Assembly (NCBI GenBank): GCA_028285645.1
Contig: JANQOV010000027.1
Span: 1 to 45,485, forward strand
DNA length: 45,485 bases
Source of the DNA: Hyphococcus sp.
Lineage (GTDB): Bacteria > Pseudomonadota > Alphaproteobacteria > Caulobacterales > Parvularculaceae
Direction: 5' to 3'
The notes beneath the pieces were generated by a model, which saw only the letters and a program-made list of their open reading frames with translations, was not told the origin of the DNA and did no database searches. Below are positions 8,765 through 16,733 of this stretch, piece after piece. The stretch's first letter is position 1. The number at the start of each line of letters is the position of its first letter. Position numbers and translations under genes: made by a program.

Positions 8765-8797
8765 CTTGCATAAACATACCTACATGATACCAGTATG
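8765..8797 (+). promoter_or_regulatory. Putative operator A, upstream of thiolase/ligase operon
   Basis: CTTG (8765-8768), then 7 bases, then ATACC starting at 8776, followed by TAC. The same arrangement occurs before the carotenoid-oxygenase gene (12772) and before the SCP2-thiolase gene (15345). Here ATACC also opens two adjacent 11-base direct repeats, ATACCTACATG (8776-8786) and ATACCAGTATG (8787-8797), one helical turn apart. The site ends 56 bases before the thiolase start. The tandem HxlR regulator encoded at 14284-15255 is the likely binder, by inference. Confidence 0.5.
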
Positions 8798-8853
8798 TCG
8801 GGCGCGGTGATCGGATGGTGTTCCAATAGTAGTAGGCTCAAAAGGCAAAGAGA

Positions 8854-10002
8854 TTGACTGCATTTCTCTATGACGCCGTGCGCACGCCGCGCGGGAAGGC
8901 AAAGCCGGAAGGCGGGCTTGCATCGATGAAGCCCGAGGAACTGGTTGCCGCACTTGTTAAAGCAGTGCGTAGTCGCGTCGACAGCAACCTTTCGGCGGAC
9001 GCGCTTTTATTGGGCGTTGTCGGCCAACTCGGCGCCCAGGGCGGCAACCTTGCGCTGGTGTCGAAGCTGAAATCGGAACTCCCCGACGCGTGCGCTGCGT
9101 TCGCGATCAACAATTATTGCGCTTCGAGCCTGACGGCGATCGGGCAAGCTGCGTCCATGGTTACCGCGAAGACCTGTCAAACGGTGCTTGCCGGCGGCGT
9201 TGAGATGATGTCCCGCGTGCCGTTTCTGGGTGATGCGGCGCATTACTATACGGATACGACATTCCCCCAACGCACACGATTCTTGCCGGTGGCGCTTGCC
9301 GCCGATCGCCTGGCGGAAGATTTGGATATTACTCGAGACGAAATGGATGAAGCAGCGCTAATGTCGCAAACCCGCGCCGCCGCTGCAGAGGGCACGGACC
9401 TTGTGGGCTCGCGCATTTCCGTCAATGGCCTCGACCGCGAAGAGTGCTTGCGCAAAACGACACGAGAAACGCTCGCGGCGTTAGAACCTGCGTTCGCGCC
9501 GCTTGCCGATCAGTACAGAGAGGTTCTGGGGCGGGAGATTGATCACCGGCACACCATCGCCCACGCGCCGCCCATCTGTGATGGCGCATCCTTATCTCTT
9601 GTAGGCGCCGAGGGCGCTGTTGACGCTTCGCCGCGCGCCCGCATTGTCGCCTGGGCGGAAGCGGGCGGCGATCCACAAGCGTCACTGACTACAGGGATCT
9701 CTGCTATGGAGCGCGTGCTTGAACGCTCGGGCCTTGCACTGGACGACATGGATCGGATTGAATTCATGGAAGCCTTCGCTGTTGCGATGGTCAAGTTCAT
9801 GCGCGATTGGCGCCCGCCCATGGATAAAGTCAATGTCGGCGGCGGACACCTTGCAAAGGGCCATCCCTTGGGCGCAACGGGGGGCATTCTTTTGTCGTCG
9901 CTAGTAGACGCGCTTGATGTTGCGAAGGGACGCTATGGGCTCGTTGTTGCAACCGGCGCCTCCGGCATCGGCAGCGCCATGATTATTGAGCGTATCGCGT
10001 GA
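8854..10002 (+). CDS. Thiolase-family protein (acetyl-CoA acyltransferase-like)
   Basis: A 382-residue thiolase. It starts as the family does (FLYDAVRTPRGKAK) and carries the nucleophilic cysteine in NNYCASSL (C89) and the catalytic His in AKGHPLGATGG (H337). The canonical NEAF is MEAF here. The last motif, usually C-I/V-GGG-x-G with the acid/base cysteine, reads TGASGIG, so that cysteine is replaced by Thr367. Ordinary reversible thiolysis may therefore be altered. The start is TTG at 8854, behind an AAAGGCAAAGAGA leader; no ATG fits. It opens a likely operon with the acyl-CoA ligase (gap 67 bases) and the NMO-like gene. It probably acts in removal of an acetyl- or propionyl-CoA unit from an acyl-CoA; the substrate is unknown. 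Confidence 0.8.
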   Translation: MTAFLYDAVRTPRGKAKPEGGLASMKPEELVAALVKAVRSRVDSNLSADALLLGVVGQLGAQGGNLALVSKLKSELPDACAAFAINNYCASSLTAIGQAASMVTAKTCQTVLAGGVEMMSRVPFLGDAAHYYTDTTFPQRTRFLPVALAADRLAEDLDITRDEMDEAALMSQTRAAAAEGTDLVGSRISVNGLDREECLRKTTRETLAALEPAFAPLADQYREVLGREIDHRHTIAHAPPICDGASLSLVGAEGAVDASPRARIVAWAEAGGDPQASLTTGISAMERVLERSGLALDDMDRIEFMEAFAVAMVKFMRDWRPPMDKVNVGGGHLAKGHPLGATGGILLSSLVDALDVAKGRYGLVVATGASGIGSAMIIERIA

Positions 10003-10069
10003 TCGGGATTGCGGTCACAGGCTTAGTGACCGTTTGTTTTTTAAGCAAATCACCTACCGGGAGGAAAAT

Positions 10070-11773
10070 ATGATCGTTGTTCCCGCAGATCGCATTAGGG
10101 CGTACAAGGAAAAAGGCTGGTGGGGCGATAAACGGCTTCAGGATTTCCTTGAGGACCATGTGCGCGCGAAGCCTGGCGCGACAGCATGCATGGATCCCAA
10201 AAACTGCGAAGATATTATCGGCCGCGCGCCTTTAAGCCTTACCTGGCGCGAACTTGACGATCTGGTCAGACGATTGACGGCCCTATTGGTAAAGCAGGGC
10301 TTGTGCAAAGACGACGCCATTGTCGTTCAGTTGCCCAATGTCGTTGAACTGGGCGCCATCTATCTCGCCTGTGCGCGGCTCGGGATAATTATCAGCCCGG
10401 CGCCGGTCCAATACCGCGAAAACGAATTGTCTTTTATCGTCGGTCAAGTCAATGCGCGGGGGCTGATCACGGCAACCCGTATCGGCGGCCACGCCCATGC
10501 CGAGATGGCGTTGAATGTTCAGCAATCGCAGCCTGGACTGGAGCATGTGATTGCTATTGGCGATCCGGTTGAAGGGCCTTTGCACGCTGATACGGCGCTG
10601 GCGGCGCTTGATGAGGCCGACTTTGCCGCGGCGAATGAGGCAGTCGGCGCTGCCAATGTTACAGCAGACGACGTTTTCACAATCTGCTGGACGTCCGGCA
10701 CGGAATCCTCGCCGAAAGGCGTACCGCGCAGTCACAATGAATGGATCATCATGGCGGAGGGGATTATTGACGCCGGCGATATCGAACCGGGCGATCACTT
10801 GCTCAATCCGTTTCCCATGGTGAACATGGCCGGCATATCGACATCTTTTGTAAGTTGGCTTCTCGTCGGCGGCGTTCTCATTCAGCATCATCCGTTCGAT
10901 CTTCAGGTTTTTCTGCAGCAGATACGCGAAGAAAAAGCGGACTATACGGTCGCGCCGCCGGCGGTGTTGAATCTGCTGTTGCAAAACGAGGCCTTGCTGG
11001 AAGGCATCGACTTTGAACGGCTCAACAATATCGGTTCCGGTTCAGCGCCTTTGTCGGAACGGATGGTAGGAATGTTTTTCGAAAAATACGGCGTTAGGAT
11101 CACGAACTTTTTCGGGTCCAATGAGGGCGCTTGTTTCACCAGCGCTTACAAAGACGTGCCGAACGCGGCAGACCGCGCGACCTATTTTCCGCGCTTCGCC
11201 GACGGCTTTACGTGGCATGCGAAACTCCACGATCGCATCACAACACGGCTTGTAGACCCGGAGACGGAAGATGAAATCACCGAGAGGGACCGCGTTGGCG
11301 AATTACGCGTCAAAGGGCCGACTGTTTTCTCCGGTTATTGGAGCGCGCCTGACATCACCGAACGCGCCTTTGATCAGGATGGCTGGTTCCGCACCGGCGA
11401 TCTTTTCAAAATCGCAGGGGAAAATCTTGAGTTTTATGCTTTCGCCGGCCGCTTGAAGGATGTCATTATTCGCGGCGGCATGAACATTTCGTCTGAAGAA
11501 CTCGAAAACTATCTGTTGGGTCACGACGCCATTGCTGATGCAGCGCTTGTAGGCGCGCCGGACCCGAAGCTGGGCGAGCGGATTTGCGCCTTCGTCGTGT
11601 TCAAGCCGGGCCAGTCTGCGGATCTTGCGTCCATTAATCAGTATCTCGTTGAAGATAAAAAAGTCGCTGTATTCAAACAAATCGAGCGCCTCGAAATTGT
11701 TGACGCATTGCCGCGAAACCCGGTCGGCAAGGTTTTGAAACGCGATTTAAGAGAAAGATTGCAAGATGGATAA
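10070..11773 (+). CDS. AMP-dependent acyl-CoA ligase (EntE/AliA-like)
   Basis: A 567-residue ANL-superfamily enzyme that activates a carboxylic acid to its acyl-adenylate and then, most likely, the CoA thioester. The P-loop-like motif TSGTESSPKGVPRSH, the FGSNEG motif, the GWFRTGDL motif, the hinge GRLKDVIIRGGMNIS and the catalytic lysine in NPVGKVLK (K554) are all present. Overall resemblance is to aryl/alicyclic acid ligases such as 2,3-dihydroxybenzoate-AMP ligase or cyclohexanecarboxylate-CoA ligase. The reading frame is open further upstream, but the start is ATG 10070, because GGGAGG stands 5-6 bases before it. The stop overlaps the next gene by 8 bases. It is the probable entry step for an acid made by the neighbouring pathway. 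Confidence 0.85.
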   Translation: MIVVPADRIRAYKEKGWWGDKRLQDFLEDHVRAKPGATACMDPKNCEDIIGRAPLSLTWRELDDLVRRLTALLVKQGLCKDDAIVVQLPNVVELGAIYLACARLGIIISPAPVQYRENELSFIVGQVNARGLITATRIGGHAHAEMALNVQQSQPGLEHVIAIGDPVEGPLHADTALAALDEADFAAANEAVGAANVTADDVFTICWTSGTESSPKGVPRSHNEWIIMAEGIIDAGDIEPGDHLLNPFPMVNMAGISTSFVSWLLVGGVLIQHHPFDLQVFLQQIREEKADYTVAPPAVLNLLLQNEALLEGIDFERLNNIGSGSAPLSERMVGMFFEKYGVRITNFFGSNEGACFTSAYKDVPNAADRATYFPRFADGFTWHAKLHDRITTRLVDPETEDEITERDRVGELRVKGPTVFSGYWSAPDITERAFDQDGWFRTGDLFKIAGENLEFYAFAGRLKDVIIRGGMNISSEELENYLLGHDAIADAALVGAPDPKLGERICAFVVFKPGQSADLASINQYLVEDKKVAVFKQIERLEIVDALPRNPVGKVLKRDLRERLQDG

Positions 11774-12698
11774 CAAAGCGTTGGCAAGGCTCCGGTTGCC
11801 AGTGTTTTGCGCGCCGATGTTTCTGGTGTCGGGGCCGGCGCTTGTGATCGCCGCCTGCAAGGCGGGCGTTGCCGGGGCGTTTCCATCAACGAATGCGCGG
11901 ACCATCGACGAGCTAGACCAGTGGTTGGGCGAAATCTCTGACAAGGTTTCCGCGGACGACGCGCCCTGGGTCATGAACCTTATCACTCATTCCACCTATG
12001 GGCGGCTTGGCGAAGAATTGAAGCTCGTTGCGAAATACAAACCGGCTGTTGTGATCACTGCGCTTGGCTCCCCAAAACCGGTGATGGAAACGGTGAAGTC
12101 CTATGGCGGACTTGTGTTTGCTGATGTGGTCAATCTGAAACTGGCGCGCAAAGCGGTTGAAGCAGGCGTGGACGGTCTTGCCTGTATCAGCACTGGCGCC
12201 GGCGGACATACCGGCTTTCTTTCGCCATTCGCGTTCATCTCGGCGGTTCGCGAATTTTTCGATGGGTATATTGCGGTTGGCGGCGCCATTGCGGACGGGG
12301 CTGGCGTCGCAGGCGCGGTCGCGGCGGGCGCTGACTATGTCTATATGGGCACGCGCTTTCTGCCGGCCCTCGAAAGCATGGCGCAGGAGGAATACAAAGA
12401 CATGGTCGTCGCTGCGGACGCCGACGATATTGTTGTGTCGGCGGCGGTGACGGGTACGCCGGCCTCTTGGCTGAAACCGAGCCTCGCCGCCGCCGGGTTT
12501 GATCCGGACAGCCCTGGCGAGGCGGCGGTGCGCGACTATTCTGGCGGCGCCGCCAAACGTTGGCGCGATATTTGGGCGGCTGGTCAGGGCGTTGGCCGCA
12601 GCCGAGCAAAAGAAGAGATCGCTGAAATTGTCGATTGTCTGGCGCGGGAATACCACGCCGCCGCCGAGCGATTTGGAAAAATTGCCGCCCGTGGGTAA
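11766..12698 (+). CDS. Nitronate monooxygenase-like FMN protein
   Basis: A 310-residue TIM-barrel flavoprotein of the NMO/2-nitropropane dioxygenase family, related to FabK enoyl reductases. The N-terminal LPVFCAPMFLVSGPALVIAACKAG segment, ISTGAGGHTG (H148) and the phosphate-binding IAVGGAIADGAGVAGAVAAGADYVYMGTRFL stretch, broken here only by my reading, are the FMN site. The family covers nitronate oxidation and poorly known enoyl-thioester or quinone reductions. Its position after a thiolase and an acyl-CoA ligase, overlapping the ligase stop by 8 bases, makes a role as an acyl-CoA (double-bond) reductase or oxidase more likely than nitronate detoxification. Confidence 0.75.
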   Translation: MDNKALARLRLPVFCAPMFLVSGPALVIAACKAGVAGAFPSTNARTIDELDQWLGEISDKVSADDAPWVMNLITHSTYGRLGEELKLVAKYKPAVVITALGSPKPVMETVKSYGGLVFADVVNLKLARKAVEAGVDGLACISTGAGGHTGFLSPFAFISAVREFFDGYIAVGGAIADGAGVAGAVAAGADYVYMGTRFLPALESMAQEEYKDMVVAADADDIVVSAAVTGTPASWLKPSLAAAGFDPDSPGEAAVRDYSGGAAKRWRDIWAAGQGVGRSRAKEEIAEIVDCLAREYHAAAERFGKIAARG

Positions 12699-12771
12699 GC
12701 GTTTCTGACGTTTTAATCTGTATTGGCGTATACGCGCCGGTTGAAAAAATGGCCGATTTACGATTAGATCA

Positions 12772-12800
12772 CTTGCGTAGTCATACCTACTAGATTCCGT
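12772..12800 (+). promoter_or_regulatory. Putative operator B, upstream of carotenoid oxygenase
   Basis: CTTG (12772-12775), 7 bases, then ATACC (12783-12787) followed by TACTAGAT. With sites A (8765) and C (15345) it shares 13 identical positions over 24 without any gap. It ends 17 bases before the ATG of the dioxygenase gene, partly under the expected ribosome site, so it may overlap the transcript start. A separate perfect palindrome GCGTATACGC lies at 12726-12735. Confidence 0.5.
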
Positions 12801-12816
12801 CCCAAAGGAGGATGTC

Positions 12817-14271
12817 ATGAGCGCCGTATTGGAAGACCTTGAAGCCCCCTTCGGTCACAATCATGGGCCGATGCTCACCGGCAATTTTGCCCCCATCCCT
12901 GAAGAAGAGGCGCTGACAAACCTGCCGGTTGAAGGAAAGATTCCAGACGATCTGAACGGCGTTTATCTGCGCAACGGCCCCAACACACGCTTTGAGCCTA
13001 AGGGTGTGCACCACTATTTTGACGGCGACGGCATGTTGCACGCGGGCGAATTCCGCGCCGGCAAGTTCACATATCGCAACAGATGGATTCGCACCGAGGG
13101 CTGGCAAAAAAACGACCAGCGCGGCGAGGAATCTCACTGGGGCGTTATGGTATCGGTCAAAGACAGCCCTGACCGACCCATGAACGATGTTTCAAATACG
13201 GACGTGATCGGCCATGGCGGCTACGCCGTTACAAGCTGGTATCTTGCAGGCGTTCCCTATCTTGTCGATCCGATGACGCTCGAAACCGTTCGGGCCGCGC
13301 CGGAATATGTCAGCGGACCCGGCAATGGCATGTCGGCGCATTTCAAAGTTGACGAAGCAACCGGCGAGCTTCTGTTCTTCGATTATTTCACGCAAAAGCC
13401 GCATATGAGCTACGGCGTCGTCAGCGCCGAGGGCGAACTTACCCACCATGTGCCCATTGAATTGCCGGGAGACCGGTTGATGCATGATATGGGCGTTACG
13501 GAAAACTATTCGATCCTGCATGACGTGCCTGTCTATCATGATGAGGAAGCGTTGAAGGCAGGGCGTCACAAGATCATTTTTGATGCGTCTTTGCCCATTC
13601 GCTTTGGCGTTATTCCACGTAAAGGAGCGTCGGACAGCATTCGCTGGTTCGAGTTTTCCTCCTGCTTTCTTTATCATGTGGTCAATTGCTGGGAGGAAGG
13701 CGACGACGTTGTCATGGTGGCGTGCCGTTACATGCCCGCTAAAAAAGAGGATGGCAGCATCGATGAAGAACGCACCGCAAAAATGATCGGCGGATTGATG
13801 ATGGATGCGCGGTTGTGGCGCTACCGCATGAATGTGAAAACCGGCGAAGCGTCAGAAGAGTGCCTCAATCCTGACTTTAACGTCGAGTTCCCGACTTACA
13901 ACAGCGCGCTGACGGGCCGTTACACGAAATGGGCTTATCTCGTCGACCACGACCCGAAGATGTTGCGGTGGACCGGCGTCCGCAAATTCAACACGGATAC
14001 CGGCGAATGCGTCGGCGCCTGGTCTGATGGTCACGATCATTGTTGGTATAGCGAGCCTTGGTTTGCGCCAGTGGACAATCCCAAAAGCGAAGACCATGGT
14101 TATGTCATTGCGTTTTGCTGGAACGACAAAACCCGCGCTCAGGAATTGCAGGTGTTTGACGCCGAGAAAATCAGCGACGGCCCTGTTGCCCGCATAAAAT
14201 TCCCACATCGCATTCCGCCAGGCTTTCACGCCTGCTGGATGAAGCCAAATCAAATCGCAAACTGGGGTTGA
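12817..14271 (+). CDS. Carotenoid-oxygenase-family dioxygenase (CCD/lignostilbene type)
   Basis: A 484-residue non-haem iron dioxygenase of the RPE65/CCD family, which splits a conjugated C=C bond with O2 into two carbonyl products. The seven-bladed propeller is indicated by the YLRNGPNTRFEP start, the HHYFDGDGMLHA motif and four iron-binding histidines at H175 (SAHFKVD), H223 (MHDMG), H287 (LYHVVNCW) and H471 (GFHACWM). No signal peptide is seen, so it is cytosolic. AAGGAGG stands 6-8 bases before the ATG. Known substrates are carotenoids, apocarotenoids, stilbenes and phenylpropenes such as isoeugenol; the sequence alone does not decide. Being placed among acyl-CoA ligase and thiolase genes, it probably opens a substrate whose aldehyde product is oxidised and then degraded as a CoA ester. 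Confidence 0.9.
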   Translation: MSAVLEDLEAPFGHNHGPMLTGNFAPIPEEEALTNLPVEGKIPDDLNGVYLRNGPNTRFEPKGVHHYFDGDGMLHAGEFRAGKFTYRNRWIRTEGWQKNDQRGEESHWGVMVSVKDSPDRPMNDVSNTDVIGHGGYAVTSWYLAGVPYLVDPMTLETVRAAPEYVSGPGNGMSAHFKVDEATGELLFFDYFTQKPHMSYGVVSAEGELTHHVPIELPGDRLMHDMGVTENYSILHDVPVYHDEEALKAGRHKIIFDASLPIRFGVIPRKGASDSIRWFEFSSCFLYHVVNCWEEGDDVVMVACRYMPAKKEDGSIDEERTAKMIGGLMMDARLWRYRMNVKTGEASEECLNPDFNVEFPTYNSALTGRYTKWAYLVDHDPKMLRWTGVRKFNTDTGECVGAWSDGHDHCWYSEPWFAPVDNPKSEDHGYVIAFCWNDKTRAQELQVFDAEKISDGPVARIKFPHRIPPGFHACWMKPNQIANWG

Positions 14272-14283
14272 GCTTTGCGGCGC

Positions 14284-15255
14284 CTACGCCCGTAAATTGG
14301 ACTTTGCGCGCCGCAGGGGTTTTGCAGGCAGCAAATCGTAAGTCGTTTCTCTCGGGCCGACCTTCTCGTCACAAACCGAACAGGCCATGATGACCTTCAA
14401 GCGCTTTCCGCAAAGTTTGTGGGTCAGTAAGAGCGGCGGTCCTTCAGGCGCTGGCCGCCATTTATCGCCCCATTCAAGAAGCGTCAGCAATATGGGATAG
14501 AGGCTGCGGCCTTTGTTGGTCAGCTTATAGTTCGTACACCGCATGTCGTCAGGGTCCTCAAACCCTTCGATGATTCCTTTGTCTTCAAGCTCCAGAAGGC
14601 GGTCCGTCAAGATATTGGTTGAGATTGCCGTGTCTTCCACGATTTCCTGAAACTGGTTCATGCCGGTGAAGATAGACCGCAATATCAACGTCGCCCAACG
14701 ATCGCCGATAATGTAAACAATCTCGTCGAGCAATGCTGTTTCTTGCGCCGATTGAACAGTTTGGCGGCGTCGGCGGCTGTAGGACGCTGGCATCAGTCCG
14801 ACGCCGGGGCCGGGCTTCCAGCGAACATCGCGCGCATCAATATCTTCGCCGCATGACTTACATACCGGCCGCGGCGTTGTTACTTCGCCGCAAGTTGCAT
14901 GCCTCAATCGAACATTGATCTTGCCAGTCTTGTCGCCCCAATGGCGCTCCCACCACGCCATGGCAAGCGCTGTCGGGAAGAAATCCAGAAATTGCGTTGT
15001 CGCTTTGTACTCGTATCGTTTCGGGCGTTCGCTGTAAGCGACTTTCACGAAGCAATCATTCTCGATCAGGCGTTTCAGACGGTCGCTGACCACAGTTTTC
15101 AAAAGCCCTGTCTGTTGGCAAAAATCATCAAATCGCCGTGCGCCCAACCAATAACTCTGCGCAATCAGCAAGGTCGGCGCATCGCCTACGACCTCAAGCG
15201 CCCGCCAGATTGAGCAGGTGCGAATCATCTGGATGTTGTTTGATGCCTTGTTCAT
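14284..15255 (-). CDS. Tandem HxlR-type regulator with two Cys-rich ribbons
   Basis: A 323-residue transcription factor made of two consecutive HxlR (winged helix) units, about residues 10-105 (CSIWRALEVVGDAPTLLIAQ ... VVSDRLKRLIENDCFV) and 175-268 (LLDEIVYIIGDRWATLILRS ... ILTDRLLELEDKGIIE). Each unit is followed by the same pattern H-x2-C-x9-C-x2-C: H119/C122/C132/C135 and H279/C282/C292/C295, probably zinc ribbons. Normal HxlR proteins have one unit and bind as dimers, so this protein is a covalent pseudo-dimer. ATG 15255 is preferred, with GGAAAG 9 bases before it; a GTG at 15294 would add 13 residues but has no ribosome site. It is divergent from the SCP2-thiolase gene, with operator C between them, suggesting autoregulation and local control. 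Confidence 0.85.
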   Translation of the reverse strand: MNKASNNIQMIRTCSIWRALEVVGDAPTLLIAQSYWLGARRFDDFCQQTGLLKTVVSDRLKRLIENDCFVKVAYSERPKRYEYKATTQFLDFFPTALAMAWWERHWGDKTGKINVRLRHATCGEVTTPRPVCKSCGEDIDARDVRWKPGPGVGLMPASYSRRRRQTVQSAQETALLDEIVYIIGDRWATLILRSIFTGMNQFQEIVEDTAISTNILTDRLLELEDKGIIEGFEDPDDMRCTNYKLTNKGRSLYPILLTLLEWGDKWRPAPEGPPLLLTHKLCGKRLKVIMACSVCDEKVGPRETTYDLLPAKPLRRAKSNLRA

Positions 15256-15344
15256 CCCAGCATCTTTCCATGAAATACTCTGTCTATCGCTCACACAGTG
15301 TTGGTTTGAGGAAGGCGCCCGAAGTTTGCAATCAACGCCTATGG

Positions 15345-15374
15345 CTTGTATAAACGAACCGACTATAGTTGGTT
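15345..15374. promoter_or_regulatory. Putative operator C between HxlR regulator and SCP2 thiolase
   Basis: CTTG (15345-15348), 7 bases, then GAACC (15356-15360), aligned without gaps with sites A and B. Here the right part is a near-perfect 18-bp palindrome at 15357-15374, AACCGACTATAGTTGGTT, with a single mismatched pair. It sits between the divergent regulator (start 15255) and thiolase (start 15460) genes, the classic place for an autoregulatory operator. Confidence 0.55.
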
Positions 15375-15459
15375 TTGCTCGTCACGGGAAGCCGCACTGA
15401 TCAGGCGACCTAAAAAGAGCAGCAATGATGTTGCGGACGGGCCGTAAAGGAACAGCATT

Positions 15460-16689
15460 TTGACTGAACCGGTTTATATTCTTGGCGGCGTGCAAACCGA
15501 TTTTTCAAAAAACTGGACGCGCGACAACCGCACATTGTTTGACCTGTTCTCGGAAACCGTCTTTGCCGGGCTTGAAGCGAGCAAGCTTGAACCGAAGGAT
15601 GTCGATGTCGGGCATGTTGGGAACTTTGTCGCCGAACTGTTCGCCGGGCAGGGGATGTTAGGCGGCTATTTTGGTCATATTCATCCGGACTTTTCGGGCA
15701 TGCCGGCGGCGCGCCATGAGGGCGCGTGTGCTTCCGGTTCGCTTGCGATCCTGGCGGCCATGGCCGATATCGAAAGCGGACGTTACGATCTTGCCTGCGT
15801 TGTCGGCATTGAGCTGATGCGCAATGTGCCCGGCGATATAGCTGCAGATCATCTTGGCGCAGCAGCGTGGCGCGGTAAGGAAGCGCTGGGCGCAAAATAT
15901 CTCTGGCCGGCGATGTTTTCGGACCTCGCAGAGGAGTATGATCGCCGCTATGGTTTGAATTATGAACATCTGGCGGGTATCTCAAAAATCAATTTCGACA
16001 ATGGCCGCCGAAACCCGAACTCGCAGGCGAGAAACTGGACGTTTACGGACAAAAGTTTTTCCGCTGATGACGAAGCTAATCCGGTTATCGAAGGCTGGAT
16101 GCGCCGCCAGGATTGCGGTCAGGTAACCGACGGAGCGGCGGTTGTTTTTCTAGCGTCGGAAAAACGCGCCCGCGAATATGCCGAGGCTACAGACACCCCG
16201 TTTGAAAGCATCGCCCGGATCAAGGGCTGGGGGCATAACACTGCGCCGATGCTCATGGAAACGAAGTTGAAAGAAAGCGCCGATCAGGAATATGTATTTC
16301 CGTGGGTGCGCAAGGCCATCACCGATGCGTACGCAAGAGCAGACATTAGCGGTCCGGAAGCGCTTGATGCGATCGAGACCCATGATTGCTTTTCTATCAC
16401 TGAATATATGGCGATCGAGCATTTCGGAATAACCGCGCCGGGCGAAGCCTGGAAAGCCGTTGAAGACGGGCGCATTGCATTTGATGGAACTATACCCGTA
16501 AACCCGTCAGGTGGCCTTATTGGACTGGGTCACCCGGTCGGCGCCACCGGCGTGCGCATGTTGCTCGACGCCATGAAGCAGACGACGGATGCCGCGGGAG
16601 ATTATCAGGTCGAAGGCGCAAAGACCGTTGCGACTTATAATGTCGGCGGTTCAGGCACGACGAATTGTTCGTTTGTTGTCGGTGTGTAA
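15460..16689 (+). CDS. SCP2-type thiolase (acyl-CoA acetyltransferase)
   Basis: A 409-residue thiolase of the SCP-x/Ltp2-like subgroup. The nucleophile is C90 in RHEGACASGS, followed by DAIETHDCFSITEY and the NPSGGLIGLGHPVGATG motif with the catalytic His. The C-terminal YNVGGSGTTNCSFV replaces the CxGGG motif of classical thiolases, as is normal for this subgroup. Such enzymes act on branched or bulky acyl-CoAs, for example sterol side chains and terpenoid or aromatic side chains. The start is TTG 15460 behind AAAGGAA; there is no suitable ATG. It stands alone on the plus strand, divergent from the HxlR regulator and convergent with the CoA-transferase gene 44 bases beyond its stop. Confidence 0.85.
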   Translation: MTEPVYILGGVQTDFSKNWTRDNRTLFDLFSETVFAGLEASKLEPKDVDVGHVGNFVAELFAGQGMLGGYFGHIHPDFSGMPAARHEGACASGSLAILAAMADIESGRYDLACVVGIELMRNVPGDIAADHLGAAAWRGKEALGAKYLWPAMFSDLAEEYDRRYGLNYEHLAGISKINFDNGRRNPNSQARNWTFTDKSFSADDEANPVIEGWMRRQDCGQVTDGAAVVFLASEKRAREYAEATDTPFESIARIKGWGHNTAPMLMETKLKESADQEYVFPWVRKAITDAYARADISGPEALDAIETHDCFSITEYMAIEHFGITAPGEAWKAVEDGRIAFDGTIPVNPSGGLIGLGHPVGATGVRMLLDAMKQTTDAAGDYQVEGAKTVATYNVGGSGTTNCSFVVGV

Positions 16690-16733
16690 CGACGAAAATT
16701 GGCGTTAGTTCGCGTTTCGCCGATCTAAACGCC

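Noticed and set aside
11913-12818. 301-codon frame antisense to the NMO-like gene
   Set aside because: It covers a conserved flavoprotein gene and the operator B region; no protein family features.
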